From NCBI GenBank assembly GCA_964023205.1, contig OZ026835.1, positions 5,228,414 through 5,292,413 on the forward strand: DNA of 64,000 nt. The letters run 5' to 3'. Below the pieces are notes generated by a model. It was not told the DNA's origin, did not search any database, and worked only from the letters and a program-made list of their open reading frames with translations. Positions 21,801 to 33,049 of the stretch are shown here, in pieces. How positions within the stretch are numbered: the first letter of the stretch is position 1; every line of letters begins with the position of its first letter. This DNA is from Lutraria lutraria (Eukaryota > Mollusca > Bivalvia > Venerida > Mactridae). The position numbers and the translations under genes were made by a program.

Positions 21801-22320
21801 AAATGTCTAAATTAGAGGATCCGTGCTTTGTCTGAATTAGAGAATACATGCTTTGTCTTAATTAGAGAATACATGCTTTGTCTTAATTAGAGAATACATG
21901 CTTTGTCTTAATTAGAGAATACATGCTTTGTCTTAATTAGAGAATTCATGCTTTGTCTTAATTTGAGAATTCATGCTTTGTCTTAATTAGAGAATTCATG
22001 CTTTGTCTTAATTAGAGAATTCATGCTTTGTCTTAATTAGAGAATTCATGCTTTGTCTTAATTAGAGAATTCATGCTTTGTCTTAATTAGAGAATTCATG
22101 CTTTGTCTTAATTAGAGAATTCATGCTTTGTCTTAATTAGAGAATTCATGCTTTGTCTTAATTAGAGAATACATGCTTTGTCTTAATTAGAGAATTCATG
22201 CTTTGTCTTATTTAGAGAATCCATGCTTCCTTTTTTATTAGAGAATTCATGCTTTGTCTGAATTGGAGAATCCATGCTTCGAATTAGAGAATTCATGCTT
22301 TGTCTTAATTAGAGAATCCA
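21801..22320 (+). repeat. 25-bp tandem array
   Basis: The monomer is AGAATTCATGCTTTG followed by TCTTAATTAG. The TGCTTTG word recurs every 25 bp from 21824 to 22199, and TGCTTCC follows at the same interval at 22224, so the register is free of indels. The earliest units carry GAATACATG and later ones GAATTCATG. After about 22225 the units become irregular and lead into a longer-period repeat. Confidence 0.95.
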
Positions 22321-23455
22321 TGCTTTGGCCGTATTAGAGAAATCAAGTTTTGTCTTAAATTAGAGGGTCCATTTATTAGAGAAATTATGCTTTGTCCGAA
22401 TTACAAGATTCATGCTTTAGTCCGAAAAAGATGATTCATGCTTTGTTCGAATTGCAGGTTCATGTTTTTTTCGAAAAAGAGGATATGTGCTTTGTTTTAA
22501 ATTAGAGAATCCACGTTTTGTCCGAATTAGAGAATTCATGATTTGTCTTAAATTAGAGAATCCATGCTTTGTTTGAATGAGAGGATCCATGCTTTGTCAG
22601 AATTAGAGAATTCATGATTCGACTGTAATTAGAGAATTCATGCTTTGTCTTAATTAGAGAATCCATGCTTTGGCCGTATTAGAGAAATCAAGTTTTGTCT
22701 TAAATTAGAGGCTCCATTTATTAGAGAAATTATGCTTTGTCCGAATTACAAGATTCATGCTTTAGTCCGAAAAAGATGATTCATGCTTTGTTCGAATTGC
22801 AGGTTCATGTTTTTTTCGAAAAAGAGGATATGTGCTTTGTTTTAAATTAGAGAATCCACGTTTTGTCCGAATTAGAGAATTCATGATTTGTCTTAAATTA
22901 GAGAATCCATGCTTTGTCTGAATGAGAGGATCCATGCTTTGTCAGAATTAGAGAATTCATGATTCGACTGTAATTAGAGAATTCATGCTTTGTCTTAATT
23001 AGAGAATCCATGCTTTGGCCGTATTAGAGAAATCAAGTTTTGTCTTAAATTAGAGGGTCCATTTATTAGAGAAATTATGCTTTGTCCGAATTACAAGATT
23101 CATGCTTTAGTCCGAAAAAGATGATTCATGCTTTGTTCGAATTGCAGGTTCATGTTTTTTTCGAAAAAGAGGATATGTGCTTTGTTTTAAATTAGAGAAT
23201 CCACGTTTTGTCCGAATTAGAGAATTCATGATTTGTCTTAAATTAGAGGATCCATGCTTTGTCTGAATGAGAGGATCCATGCTTTGTCAGAATTAGAGAA
23301 TTGATGATTCATCTTGAATTGGAGAATTCATGATTTGTCTTAAATTAGAGGAGTCATGCTTGGTCTGAATTAGAGGATTCATTTTTGTCTGAATTAGAGG
23401 ATACATTTTTGTCTGAATTAGAGGATCCATAAATTGTCTTAAATCAGAGAATTAT
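22321..23455 (+). repeat. 345-bp higher-order repeat derived from the 25-bp array
   Basis: TGCTTTGGCCGTATTAGAGA occurs at 22321, 22666 and 23011, exactly 345 bp apart. The first two 345-bp blocks are almost identical (for example GAGGGTCC against GAGGCTCC); the third diverges after about 23300. Each block is a string of degraded 25-bp-type monomers with recognisable ATTAGAGAATYCATG words. Unequal exchange of a multi-monomer block is the simple explanation. Confidence 0.93.
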
Positions 23456-23460
23456 CAGTA

Positions 23461-23712
23461 ATAGTAAATTTTTAACAGTATTTTTTATTATTACCCCTCA
23501 CTTTTTTCGTAATGTTAATTTCTCATAGGCAAACAGGGAACATTTTTACTGTTACATTCATGGTACCACGTGACTGAACATTTTTTACTCTCACGGGGTA
23601 ATAGTAAATTTTTAACAGTATTTTTTGTACTGTCACATGGTAATAGTAAATTTTTAACAGTATTTTTTACTGTCACAGGGTCATAGTAAATTTTTAACAG
23701 TATTTTCTTAAA
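23461..23712 (+). repeat. Roughly 41-bp tandem repeat
   Basis: ATAGTAAATTTTTAACAGTA followed by TTTTTT occurs at 23461, 23601, 23643 and 23683. The last three are spaced 42 and 40 bp apart and separated by ACTGTCACAGGGT-type linkers. On the minus strand it gives short repeats of KNLLLP-type peptides without significance. Confidence 0.85.
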
Positions 23713-23885
23713 AAAAGGTTTGGGGTAATAAAATAAATAACACATAGCTTAAGTTATGGGTAACAGGCCTTGGGTAACAGTACTTTCTCCAGGCTGACAT
23801 TTTACTGTTACCCACAAAGCTATGTGTTATTTATATATTATCAACGTTTTTCTTACTGTTAGACAATATGCCAAAACTGTGCACA

Positions 23886-24215
23886 TGTGTTGCAACCAAA
23901 CTTGTAATAAAAACCAAACTTGTAATAAGTATTACAAGTTTGGTTTTTATTACAAGTTTGGTTGCAAGATCCAACCAAACTTGTAATAACCAAACTTGTA
24001 ATAAAATTTTCAAGTTGAAGAAAGATTTTACTTTTGCACTCATTAACTTACCAATGCGTTCCGTCCCATTAATTAGCAGGTGTTGACCTAATTAAGGTCA
24101 CTAGCGCTTGAAATGACCTTCATTTTTTCATATTCAATATACCATCTATACATACAGTCGAACATGTAATAATTATTACAAGTTTGGTTTTTATTACAAG
24201 TTTGGTTGCAACACA
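23886..24215. mobile_element. 330-bp element with perfect 42-bp terminal inverted repeats
   Basis: Bases 23886-23927 are the exact reverse complement of 24174-24215 (ends TGTGTTGCAACCAAACTTG). Each TIR holds two copies of AACCAAACTTGTAATA. A third TIR-like arm at 23930-23967 sits immediately beside the left TIR, giving a 38-bp perfect palindrome with a 2-nt spacer. The 16-bp motif occurs eight times in total, four in each orientation. No coding sequence lies inside. No convincing target-site duplication is visible. Confidence 0.85.
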
Positions 24216-26771
24216 CCTGTCGGTCATAGAATTACTTTATCTCGATTACGTTGCTCGGCTCATAAGCTTGTCATAGAAAAGGGTGGATTTAAAAATATAT
24301 TGTAAGGGGCCAATAGGAAATGTATTTTTTGTCAGATGACTGTAGTTGAGGATGAATATAAGTTTGTCTTAACATGCCCTATGACTGCATATTAATCAAA
24401 GTTGTATATCTGTACATGCTTGTGAGATAATAAAACGTACGTCGCAGAATAATCCGGGTTTGGTGCCAAATTCAATATTAATCTGCCATGTCCTTATAAT
24501 GTGCTCATGTTTTTTTTCCAATATTACCTCTATATCAACTTTTTAACGAGACAAGCACATTATTTCAACTGATTTTATGTCTCGAAGAAGGTCATATCAT
24601 AACAATAGTTATTGATTATTGTATATCTAATATCTACAGTATTAAATATCATATAATAGTTACTGTCGATGTTGTTTGGTTATATATAGTTAACATTATC
24701 AGAGACACAGATAACATCTATGTCTCTGGCATTATATGGTTATACTGTTTATTGTATCAAATCCGAATATACATCTTACTCGAATTCTCTAAATGTGTGC
24801 GTGTTTTAAGAATTTCCAAATAGGTCTTTTAATCAATTAATTTAAAACAAATATCTAGCTATACAAAACTGCATAATTGAAAGTAATCTATATCAGACAT
24901 TTATTAAGTTTCTATATTTGAACAGGATACTGTACGAGGAGACAGTGATCTTGGTTCTCGATATTGTGATTTAAGTGCGGTGTCTAACTGCACGTAATTG
25001 ATAAGTATGGAAACGTTTCACCGCCATTTATAATATATCTTCGTAAAATTTCTATTTGTTAACTTTAGATATCCGAATTGAGTATTCACTATTATCCTTA
25101 AATACTTAAAACTTAGAATTTCCCCACTTTAAAGTTATGTAAATACAAAACCAACTCACGGCTTAAAGACGTTTCCTTATATTCCGTTGAGAAATATCAA
25201 TAATCTTCCTAAAGGTTGCTTGATTTAATTCTTACCATAAGATAAACAAACCTATCAATAATTTACTCTTTTATTTATCATTAATAATGTCCTCTTATCA
25301 TTATAACGCTTTATTAATCACTCGTAAAATGTGCGTCCTCTAGATTTCCCTTCCTGATTCTCAGTGAGACGCTTGACAGATCGAGTCCAACGAATCGTCC
25401 GAAACCCATTTCATGTGACCAAAAAAATAAAATAAAAATAAAAAATCGGAAAAAAACAGAACGTTGAATTATGTCTCTCAGTTTAAACCTCGTATGTAGA
25501 ATAAAAATAAAACATTTTTCTATAATTTCTGTGTAAATCATCTTCGTTCAGATTCGATCAAGTCTGTTGATAACAGAAATTGGTCGACCCTCTTCACACT
25601 CATTTGCTAACAATACCACTATAGTCATAAGAATAGGAAGAGAATATTTATTTATTGACTTAAGCATTAGGCTCATCGTCATCAAATAAACATTATATCA
25701 ACATATTAAAGATAAGGTCTGACATTGGAATACCAGGATTCTCTCCATCCCTAGGAAGTCCCCTTCCCTTCATGACTATTGAGATAAGTGGATAATAAAC
25801 TCAAATAAAACTAGGAAGTAATGTTTCTCTTCGGGGATTTCTAAAAAAAATCGATTTTTAAAACCTGTAAAGTGCGGTTTTCCGGACTAACCTATCCTTA
25901 TACTAATAGTCATGCTGTCGTTCCGTTTCTGATAGTCATGCTGTCGTTTCTATATCCGCCAAAATAACCCGTATACATTTTATGACATTTCCGGAAAATA
26001 CACCCACGCACAGTTGTACTGATTATTGTCTATTTTTACCGTCGTCTAGTTTTTTCAACCATTGTCTTGTTTCTGTTTTGCTTGTTTTACATTCGCGATT
26101 TCTCGATAAAAATATCGATCCATGAAGTGTCATCTTGGTTTGCTTTCATTCTATGGTAACCATTAAACGTTGTCCTCGTTGCTATAGTTTCTAACATGCA
26201 TCTCATAATGACACTTTCCAAAAGTGCGTAATATCAAAATCTCTTCCAAAATTCCCACTTAAAGGGACTCCTAGGTCGTGTCTCCAACCGCCGTAAGTAG
26301 AAATCCCACCCGGAACCAGAAAAAATGTCATTTTTGAGGAAGCTCTCCAGCTGAGGTGACTTCCAGGAGGTCGGTTGATATACACAGGCGTGTACAGGCA
26401 TTTGTGGGGCCTTCCGCCACTGCTATAGACTGAGAAAAAATGACAAATGACCCTGTATGGCAATAAAAGAACAAATTATGATTACCTTATTATCATAAAT
26501 ACAAATGTGAATGCCGGAATGATTTTCTTTTCTTTTACCGTAAAGGACGAGTTTTTCTTCACAAACAAATAACTTTAAAAATCTAACTTACATTAACTTT
26601 TACTTTTGTACACACTTTTTTTATTATTCTAAAGTTGACACAACGAACCACTGTATATATATAATGTCCATCTGCGGACTGAGGCGTTTTTACTTTTCAT
26701 TTCAGACTATTGGAGACAAGTCTAACAGTAGCAATAACGGTTAGCTGATGTTCTGTCAATAAAGTTATATA
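24216..26771. other. Non-coding stretch
   Basis: No gene is supported. Local features are an inverted word around 24703-24731 (CAGAGACACAGAT against ATCTATGTCTCTG) and a short direct duplication of GATAGTCATGCTGTCGTT at about 25904-25950. A minus-strand reading frame at 26203-26463 has no recognisable domain. Confidence 0.45.
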
Positions 26772-26968
26772 CAATCAAACCTGTGTACAAAGGCCACCCA
26801 TGGGAAAGACACATGTTCATTATTGATAGGTGGCCTTTATTCGGAGGTCAGGTTGTTCTAAATATCCAATGACGGTTTTTGAAAGAATGGCTTTTATTCA
26901 CAGGGTGGCCTTTATTCACAGGGTGGCCTTTATTCCGGCGGACGTGACCGCTAACACAGCTTTTACTG
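26772..26968 (+). mobile_element. MITE family B, near complete with an internal duplication
   Basis: Begins CAATCAAACCTGTGTACAAA, includes GATAGGTGGCCTTTATTCGG and ends near CCGCTAACACAGC then TTTTACTG. The phrase ACAGGGTGGCCTTTATTC is duplicated in tandem near the right end, explaining the length (197 bp against about 160). The ends match the family TIR CAGTCAAACCTGTG. Confidence 0.85.
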
Positions 26969-27870
26969 ATTGTAGAATTCCCTCTGTCATGTCACTCGCG
27001 AATATCCACATATATACACCAGATTAAAGCATGTTTTACAAAAAAATGTGTTAACGATTGCTGAACTTTTTCCGACAAATCTATTCATGAAGCCATAAAA
27101 GAATACATATCTCGCGTTTAAAATAGCTTCAGACACCAGAGAAGAAAAACAATGAAGTTGAAGTCATTGATTAGCCGTCGGAATAGAATACATCGTGATG
27201 AATTGACATGAAGCACGGAAAGGACCCCGTATAATGGCTTAAAGTAGAATATAATCTTTTTACTTCATGCTGATAACGCAAGAACAAATTAGTTCAAGCA
27301 TTTTTGTCAAGAAAACTCGATCATTCTCAAGGCTATGTTTCAATTTTCGAAATTCAACCTAATTTAAGAGATATGCAGATTTTTGTTGAAGGGCAATTCT
27401 GTCCGCGCCTTGCCAAAAATAGAAACACTTTAAGTTTGCTAACTGAACCCATTTTCTAGACTTCATTTCAGAGAAATGAAATAATTAACGTTATTATGTG
27501 TTATTGCCTTTAATCAATCCGCTCGGACAAAACAAAAAACAATTTGCCTTTAATTATTTCATATTATTGATAAAAAAGAAGCCTTCACTTCAATAAGATT
27601 TTATAAAAATGTTTTTAATTGACTTTTTTTATTTAAATTAACAAAACACTATTCAATTATATTGAAATACCCCCCGGCCCACACGTATTTAGTATGTCTT
27701 AATTACTCGAGTGTCTAATATCGTTGTAAAACAAATCCATGTCTGTCATAGTTCTTTTGGCTATAAAGTATAAAGTTTCAATTCGAAGATATTTCATCAA
27801 CATTTATCTCGTTGTCTCCAAACTCAGGCTGAACTTATTAGTAGCTTCAAGAACACAAAAAGGTTATATA
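26969..27870. other. Non-coding stretch between two family B MITEs
   Basis: AT-rich, with no recognisable feature. Confidence 0.4.
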
Positions 27871-28030
27871 CAGTCAATCCTGTCACCAAAGGTCACTCTT
27901 GGAAAAGACAAAGTGTGGGCATTATTGACAGTTGGCCTTTATTCTGACGTCACGTTGTTCTGAATAATCAATAACGACTTTTAAAAGAATGGCCATTTAT
28001 CGGATGCGGCCGTTAACACAGGTTTGACAG
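27871..28030 (+). mobile_element. MITE family B, complete
   Basis: A 160-bp element from CAGTCAATCCTGTCACCAAA to CGTTAACACAGGTTTGACAG, flanked by TA. The interior shows CACTCTTGGAAAAGACAAAG, GGCCTTTATTCTGACG and AAAAGAATGGCC. It is non-coding, and the best-preserved copy of the family together with 54068-54227. Confidence 0.9.
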
Positions 28031-28699
28031 TAAACCTTATTTAGAATATGTAAAAGTATAGTAAAAATATTAAGAATTCATAAAAAAGCATTGACTAAAA
28101 TATACCTTATTAAACATATAAAATTGTCCAAACATTTTGCTCTTGTACCAGGACATATGACTAGGAAAACACCAACAAGGGAATGATAATCCTTTACGTC
28201 CATTTCTGTCACGGTATAGTATGTACATGAATTGGTGTACACAACAAGTAACTCGTAGACCCAGTTAATCTACGTATGTATCTATAATACTGCTGTCAAA
28301 GATCCTAGAATAATAATTGTGAAAGTGTCTGGTCTGTTCATTTAACGTTTTGTATTTGATCATTTAGAATTTCAAGCAAAATTGTACCTGCAGAAATATC
28401 GACATATTTCATTTGTATGCATCTTCAAATGACATTTTATATACATTTACGTAAAAGCTCAAGTAGCGACGACCTTAATATTACGATCACCTCACTATAA
28501 CGACAAAATTAACCCGTTTTCAACAACATATCTATTACACACTTCGTCTTGACATTAAGGTTATCTCATTGTCAGGTTATAGGGGTCCCAGGGGTGGTTT
28601 AACTGTCGATGTCTAACCGTATTGTGTAATATTCATGCTTCGACATGTCACCTTTGAAAAGTTGTCACTCTTTTGCATAGGTGTTCATTGAAACATGAA
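28031..28699. other. Non-coding stretch
   Basis: The region near 28470-28610 has words such as CCTCACTATAACGAC and GGTTATCTCATTGTCAGG that resemble TIRs of CAGT-type elements, but no pair of ends could be assembled. Confidence 0.4.
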
Positions 28700-28995
28700 T
28701 AATATTATACTGAACAATGTTATAGTTAAAACGGTTATATAGTGAGCAATATTATAGTTAACACGGTTATATAGTGAACAATGTTATAGTGAATACGCTT
28801 ATACAGTGAACAATGTTATAGTGGACACGCTATGTATACTGACAATGTTGTAGTGAACACGGTTATATAGTGACAATGTTGTAGTGAACACGGTTATATA
28901 CTGACAATGTTGTAGTGAACACGGTTATATAGTGACAAGGTCGTAGTGAACACGCTTATATAGTGAACAATGTTATAGTGAACAATGTTATTGTG
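28700..28995 (+). repeat. 31/32-bp tandem array
   Basis: About ten units of a GAACAATGTTATAGTGAACA + CGGTTATATAGT type. The TATAG/TGTAG word lies at 28721, 28753, 28785, 28817, 28849, 28880, 28911, 28942 and 28974: four 32-bp steps, three 31-bp steps, then one 32-bp step. The 31-bp units share the deletion (GTGACAATG instead of GTGAACAATG) and the TGTAG variant, so they form one internally amplified block. Confidence 0.92.
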
Positions 28996-29932
28996 ATAAA
29001 TCGGATATAGGGAAGTAATTATTTTGCTCGACCATGCCAGAATGTAGTTCAATTAAATGGATGTCATTAAACATGTGTATAAAGAATTAACTGTTCATCT
29101 TGAATTCGTTATCATCGTGTGCTAATATCTTTCTTCTGGTGACCTTTGATTATACTCATGTATTGATACACATCAAATAAACTTATGATTGATAACAGCG
29201 TAGGCCTATGACAAGTTTTCAATCAAAATTACCATTGGTTGATGCAAAGAATTATCAACATAATCGAATCTATCATTAATCTAGAATCCCGATCTCGGAT
29301 GTCAAACTTGATAAAATCACAATTCGTAGTTTATGAATTATTGTGATTTCATTTTATTCTGATATAACAAACAGAGCCATCTCTACCCACACACAAACAT
29401 TTTCCACATCAAAAATCACCACATTCATAAAAAACAAGTGTTATTAGTTGGCGCTATCATTTAGCCAATCATACAGCATGGAAAAGCCTTTTTTCCAATA
29501 ACATTTATTAAGCTACATTTCCACCCACACTATCTGCTTTGCGTGACACATTTCAAATTGATTCTGAAAGCGTGCGAACGATGCGAGTTATGTCCCTTGT
29601 GACACATTTCAGCGCCATCTCTCGCGACTGTTAATTTAATGTAGTTAGGGAGGGGATTTGGGAAAAGGCATCCTGCTTTTCATCCGGTATTGTATTGTTA
29701 AAGAATTCTTAATTCTTATCTGATAAATACGACGTCACACGCAACTACATCTCCTTTGAGAAAATAAATTGGTTCTGGAGAAATCACTTTATCAGTTCTT
29801 CGTTGAAACCGCCAATTAACAGTTGAATAAAAAGTCCCACGTAGTTTAAGGTGCGATCTCGTTCTGGTAAAAAGCTTCAGCTGCGAAGAATAATGTCGGT
29901 AACAATACACTAACGTGAATGAAGACAGGAAT
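28996..29932. other. Non-coding stretch
   Basis: No feature could be supported. Confidence 0.4.
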
Positions 29933-30082
29933 AATCAAAGTACTGAAAGTACTCGTAGAAACTGAACTCATATGGACTTACATTGCAACATAGAACGGGA
30001 ACTAGTTTAACAATTGCATGGCGGAGGTAGAAAAACGTAGTATGTAGGTACGCATAAAATTCATGCGCACCGAGCGAGTTTT
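29933..30082 (-). repeat. Dispersed repeat family R, reverse copy
   Basis: In reverse this is collinear with the copies at 16721 and 39659. On the plus strand it reads AATCAAAGTACTGAAAGTAC, AACGGGAACTAGTTTAACAA, TTGCATGGCGGAGGTAG and TTCATGCGCACCGAGCGAG. Only the last bases of the unit are missing. Confidence 0.8.
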
Positions 30083-30259
30083 ACTTTTATTTCGTTGATC
30101 TATTATTATTAGTTATATTAATAATTCAAAATAAACAATTATGCATTACTTACATTGACAGTTTCAAATTTTCACTACTTAAAACTTTATGATAGATAAC
30201 TAAATTCATTGCCATTGTTGTGGTTATAAACTAAGACAAAGCCTCTGTGGTCTACAAAT

Positions 30260-30540
30260 ATGTCCAGGTCTCTGACTGGTAATCACTAGTCCCGCACTGT
30301 CACAGCTTTGAGTTCGAATCCGAGCCGGTGGACCAAATTTTACAAGTGAGAAAACTGTCCAGCTACCTTGTAAGATAAGGTTTAGATTATATATTAGATT
30401 ATTAGTGTTCGTGTCCTGGGGTACACTTCATGTCTTTCTACTGTGGCCATAGAAGTTCGATAAGTCTCCCACAAATGACCCTGACTGTTTGGTGCGACGC
30501 TACACCATAGTTAATACCCATGTCTAAGTCATGCTATGTC
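30260..30540 (+). mobile_element. tRNA-derived SINE-like insertion (single copy in window)
   Basis: CTGACTGGTAATCACTAGTC followed by GAGTTCGAATCC gives A- and B-box-like words about 45 bp apart. They are followed by an unrelated body and a tail-like ACAAATGACCCTGACTGTTT. The tail wording resembles mollusc SINE tails as I remember them. No second copy in the window confirms the boundaries. Confidence 0.45.
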
Positions 30541-31321
30541 GCGTTTCCACTGCATTGGCACGGCGTTGTTTAATTTTTCTTGAACGTCGTGATTGCGGCT
30601 CTAGTGTGAATTGGGTTTAAAATAATATGAATATAAATAAAATTCGATATTTACAACAAATTAATGAGCATACATATGTTTTTGGAAAAACTGGCCAACG
30701 TATAGTGGAAATATTTCAAAACACATCGCGCACCAGTTCATTCACCCCCCCCCCCCCATTGCAGAAAACTTTTCCATTTCCTTACATATTCCCAGAATCG
30801 TGAATTCTTTTCTTGGATTATTGCTAATGAATTCATCCGCATACCTTTGAACGAACAACATGTACAAATAAACATCCGCCGTCATAGCGAAGTTCTAATT
30901 AAGTGCCCTCCCACAGGGACGGTCTAAAGTTTCAAGTTACCTTTTTTTCTCCTATTTCGTTGTGGTTTTAATCACTTGTGAATAAATAACGTAAATGACA
31001 GAGGTGAAAGCACAGAGAAGAATCATTTAATTAAATCTACCAGGACAATGCGTGGTTATACATTCATAGGATGGTTGTTATTTTTCTAGAAGATGACATT
31101 TTATTCATTTCTTTAATGCAACTAGCGAACGCATTCATAGGTTTTACTAAGTTGGAACCCAAAAAATTGAATCGCGTTCCAACTTTATACAACCGCATTC
31201 ATATCTACAATTGACTTAAGGATTTAGGACCCCGACACAAGCACTCATTTCTCACTATTAAACTATCTTTTATTTTATTGAACATACAGAATGAATCCTA
31301 TATAATCATGTTTGAGTAATA
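30541..31321. other. Non-coding stretch with a poly-C run
   Basis: Thirteen C residues at 30745-30757; otherwise unremarkable AT-rich sequence. Confidence 0.45.
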
Positions 31322-31452
31322 CAGTAAAATCCAAATTATCCGACCTCGGATTATCCGAAAACCTGGTCTGGTCATGATCTGAAATGAAATTTCAGTTACC
31401 CCTGTATATTTCAATATTAATTAACCTCGATTATCCGAATCTTCTAACCCTT
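31322..31452 (+). mobile_element. MITE family D, left-end fragment
   Basis: Starts TA + CAGTAAAATCCAAATTATCC, then GACCTCGGATTATCCGAAAA and, further on, ACCTCGATTATCCGAATCTT. The CAGT end with repeated GATTATCCGAA words is characteristic of Tigger/pogo-type elements as a class. I could not find a matching right terminus, so the copy is truncated or decayed. Confidence 0.55.
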
Positions 31453-32275
31453 TTCATAAATCTGAACCGCGTTGAATCAATCTAATTCGACCCCTTAATT
31501 AAAACAGTATCAGTACGGACCGTTAACTTTGAACAACATTATAAACATAAAAACGACTTTCACTGTGAGGTGGATTCTTTAACAATTTGATGATATAAGT
31601 GAAATATTGAAAATATACATAAACATAAATTTTGAAAATAACATTGTCTTAATTAATATAGATGTAGTCGCTAAGTGCTGAGTAATTACACGTTAAACGT
31701 ATATAATATAATAACAGTTCGCAAACTATAAGTATTTTATTTATTTTTGCACCCAAAATTGCTTATCCGTGATACAAGATAAAATATGTTTAATTTGAAT
31801 GATATGTTACGTATTGCTAACAAAAGATTAAATATACTGCAGTATACCGATTTACGAAGGGTATACTGACTGTCCTGAAATAGTCGACAAATAATGCATC
31901 GTCTTTTCTATTACATATAGAGAGAAGAAATCTAATGACTGCTTGAAGGTTGATATTATCGTGTTTCGAGAAAATAATTACATAGTGTGAGAAGCTTATA
32001 TCGTGTCAGCGCAGTATCTTGATTCTAAACTTGTGATCATAAATAGGGAAAATGTCGGGCGGCATGGATGTGGTTTCAAAAATAGATTTAGCAGACAAAG
32101 AAGGATTTTTAATGCATTTTGGTTAATATTAGACTTACATTGATCATTGTAATTACTGTTTGCCGTGTTGAATGGACATCAAAATTTAATGAACAAATCT
32201 TGTACATAATTATATGTCTGTCTGGTAATCCTGAAGAAAGGAGAAACGTGGGTGCATGATTAAAAGTTAAAACTA
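31453..32275. other. Non-coding stretch
   Basis: No feature could be supported. Confidence 0.4.
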
Positions 32276-32740
32276 CAGTACAACCTCTCATGAGCGACCC
32301 TCTCTTGAGCAACAGCCTCCCTTCAACAACAGCAGGACTTTTCCCATTGCACGATTTAACTATTAATTTAACCTCTCTTGAGCAACAACCTCCCTTCAAC
32401 ATCAGCAGGACTTTTCCCATTGCACGATTTAACTATTAATTTAACCTCTCTAGAGCAACAACCTCTCTTCAACATCAGCAGGACTTTTCCCATTGCACGA
32501 TTTAACTATTAATTTAACCTCTCTTGAGCAACAACCTCCCTTCAACATCAGCAGGACTTTTCCCATTGCACGATTTAACTATTAATTTAACCTCTCTTGA
32601 GCAACAACCTCCCTTCAACATCAGCAGGACTTTTCCCATTGCACGATTTAACTATTAATTTAACCTCTCTAGAGCAACAACTCGTCAACAACGATATAAT
32701 TGTGCTACTCCCAAAGCTTGTTACTTTTACATGTTGTCTT
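32276..32740 (+). mobile_element. MITE family A1 expanded by an internal 73-bp tandem array
   Basis: The left TIR CAGTACAACCTCTCATGAGC is clear. The interior phrase CCTCTCTTGAGCAACAACCT through GCACGATTTAACTATTAATT is present five times, with unit starts at 32298, 32371, 32444, 32517, 32590 and the next at 32663: exactly 73 bp each. The right part (GCTACTCCCAAAGCTTG) is present but its TIR is decayed. Reading frames on both strands here are by-products. Confidence 0.9.
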
Positions 32741-33049
32741 AATTCTGTTGGTTATTTCATGTGTTGTTTCGATAATGTAAATACATGTAACTGTTATTCA
32801 TAAGTCATAATGGTATGTTGAGTTACGGCCGTGCATATAATATGTAAATGAGCCGATTCACATGAATTTATTCCTACGTTGTTTGTCAACAAAATGTATA
32901 AGTTCACAGGAGTAATATGTTGTATTCATTTTAACAATTTGAGTAAGCAAAGACACACATTTATTATTTATGATATTTCATAATGGAGCTATTTTTTGTT
33001 CTCCTGATTGGAAAGCCTTATTACTGTTTTATTCTACGAAACACGGCGA
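32741..33049. other. Non-coding stretch
   Basis: Short unique AT-rich spacer between the expanded MITE and the CAT array. Confidence 0.4.

Noticed and set aside
21801..23455. CRISPR-like array of 25-bp repeats
   Set aside because: No spacers; monomers abut and the longer period is a 345-bp higher-order repeat.
23831..24086. Similar reading frames on both strands
   Set aside because: Both arise from the inverted TIR copies, which encode the same peptide on each strand.
26203..26463. 86-codon minus-strand reading frame
   Set aside because: No recognisable domain and no neighbouring exons; such lengths occur by chance in 64 kb.
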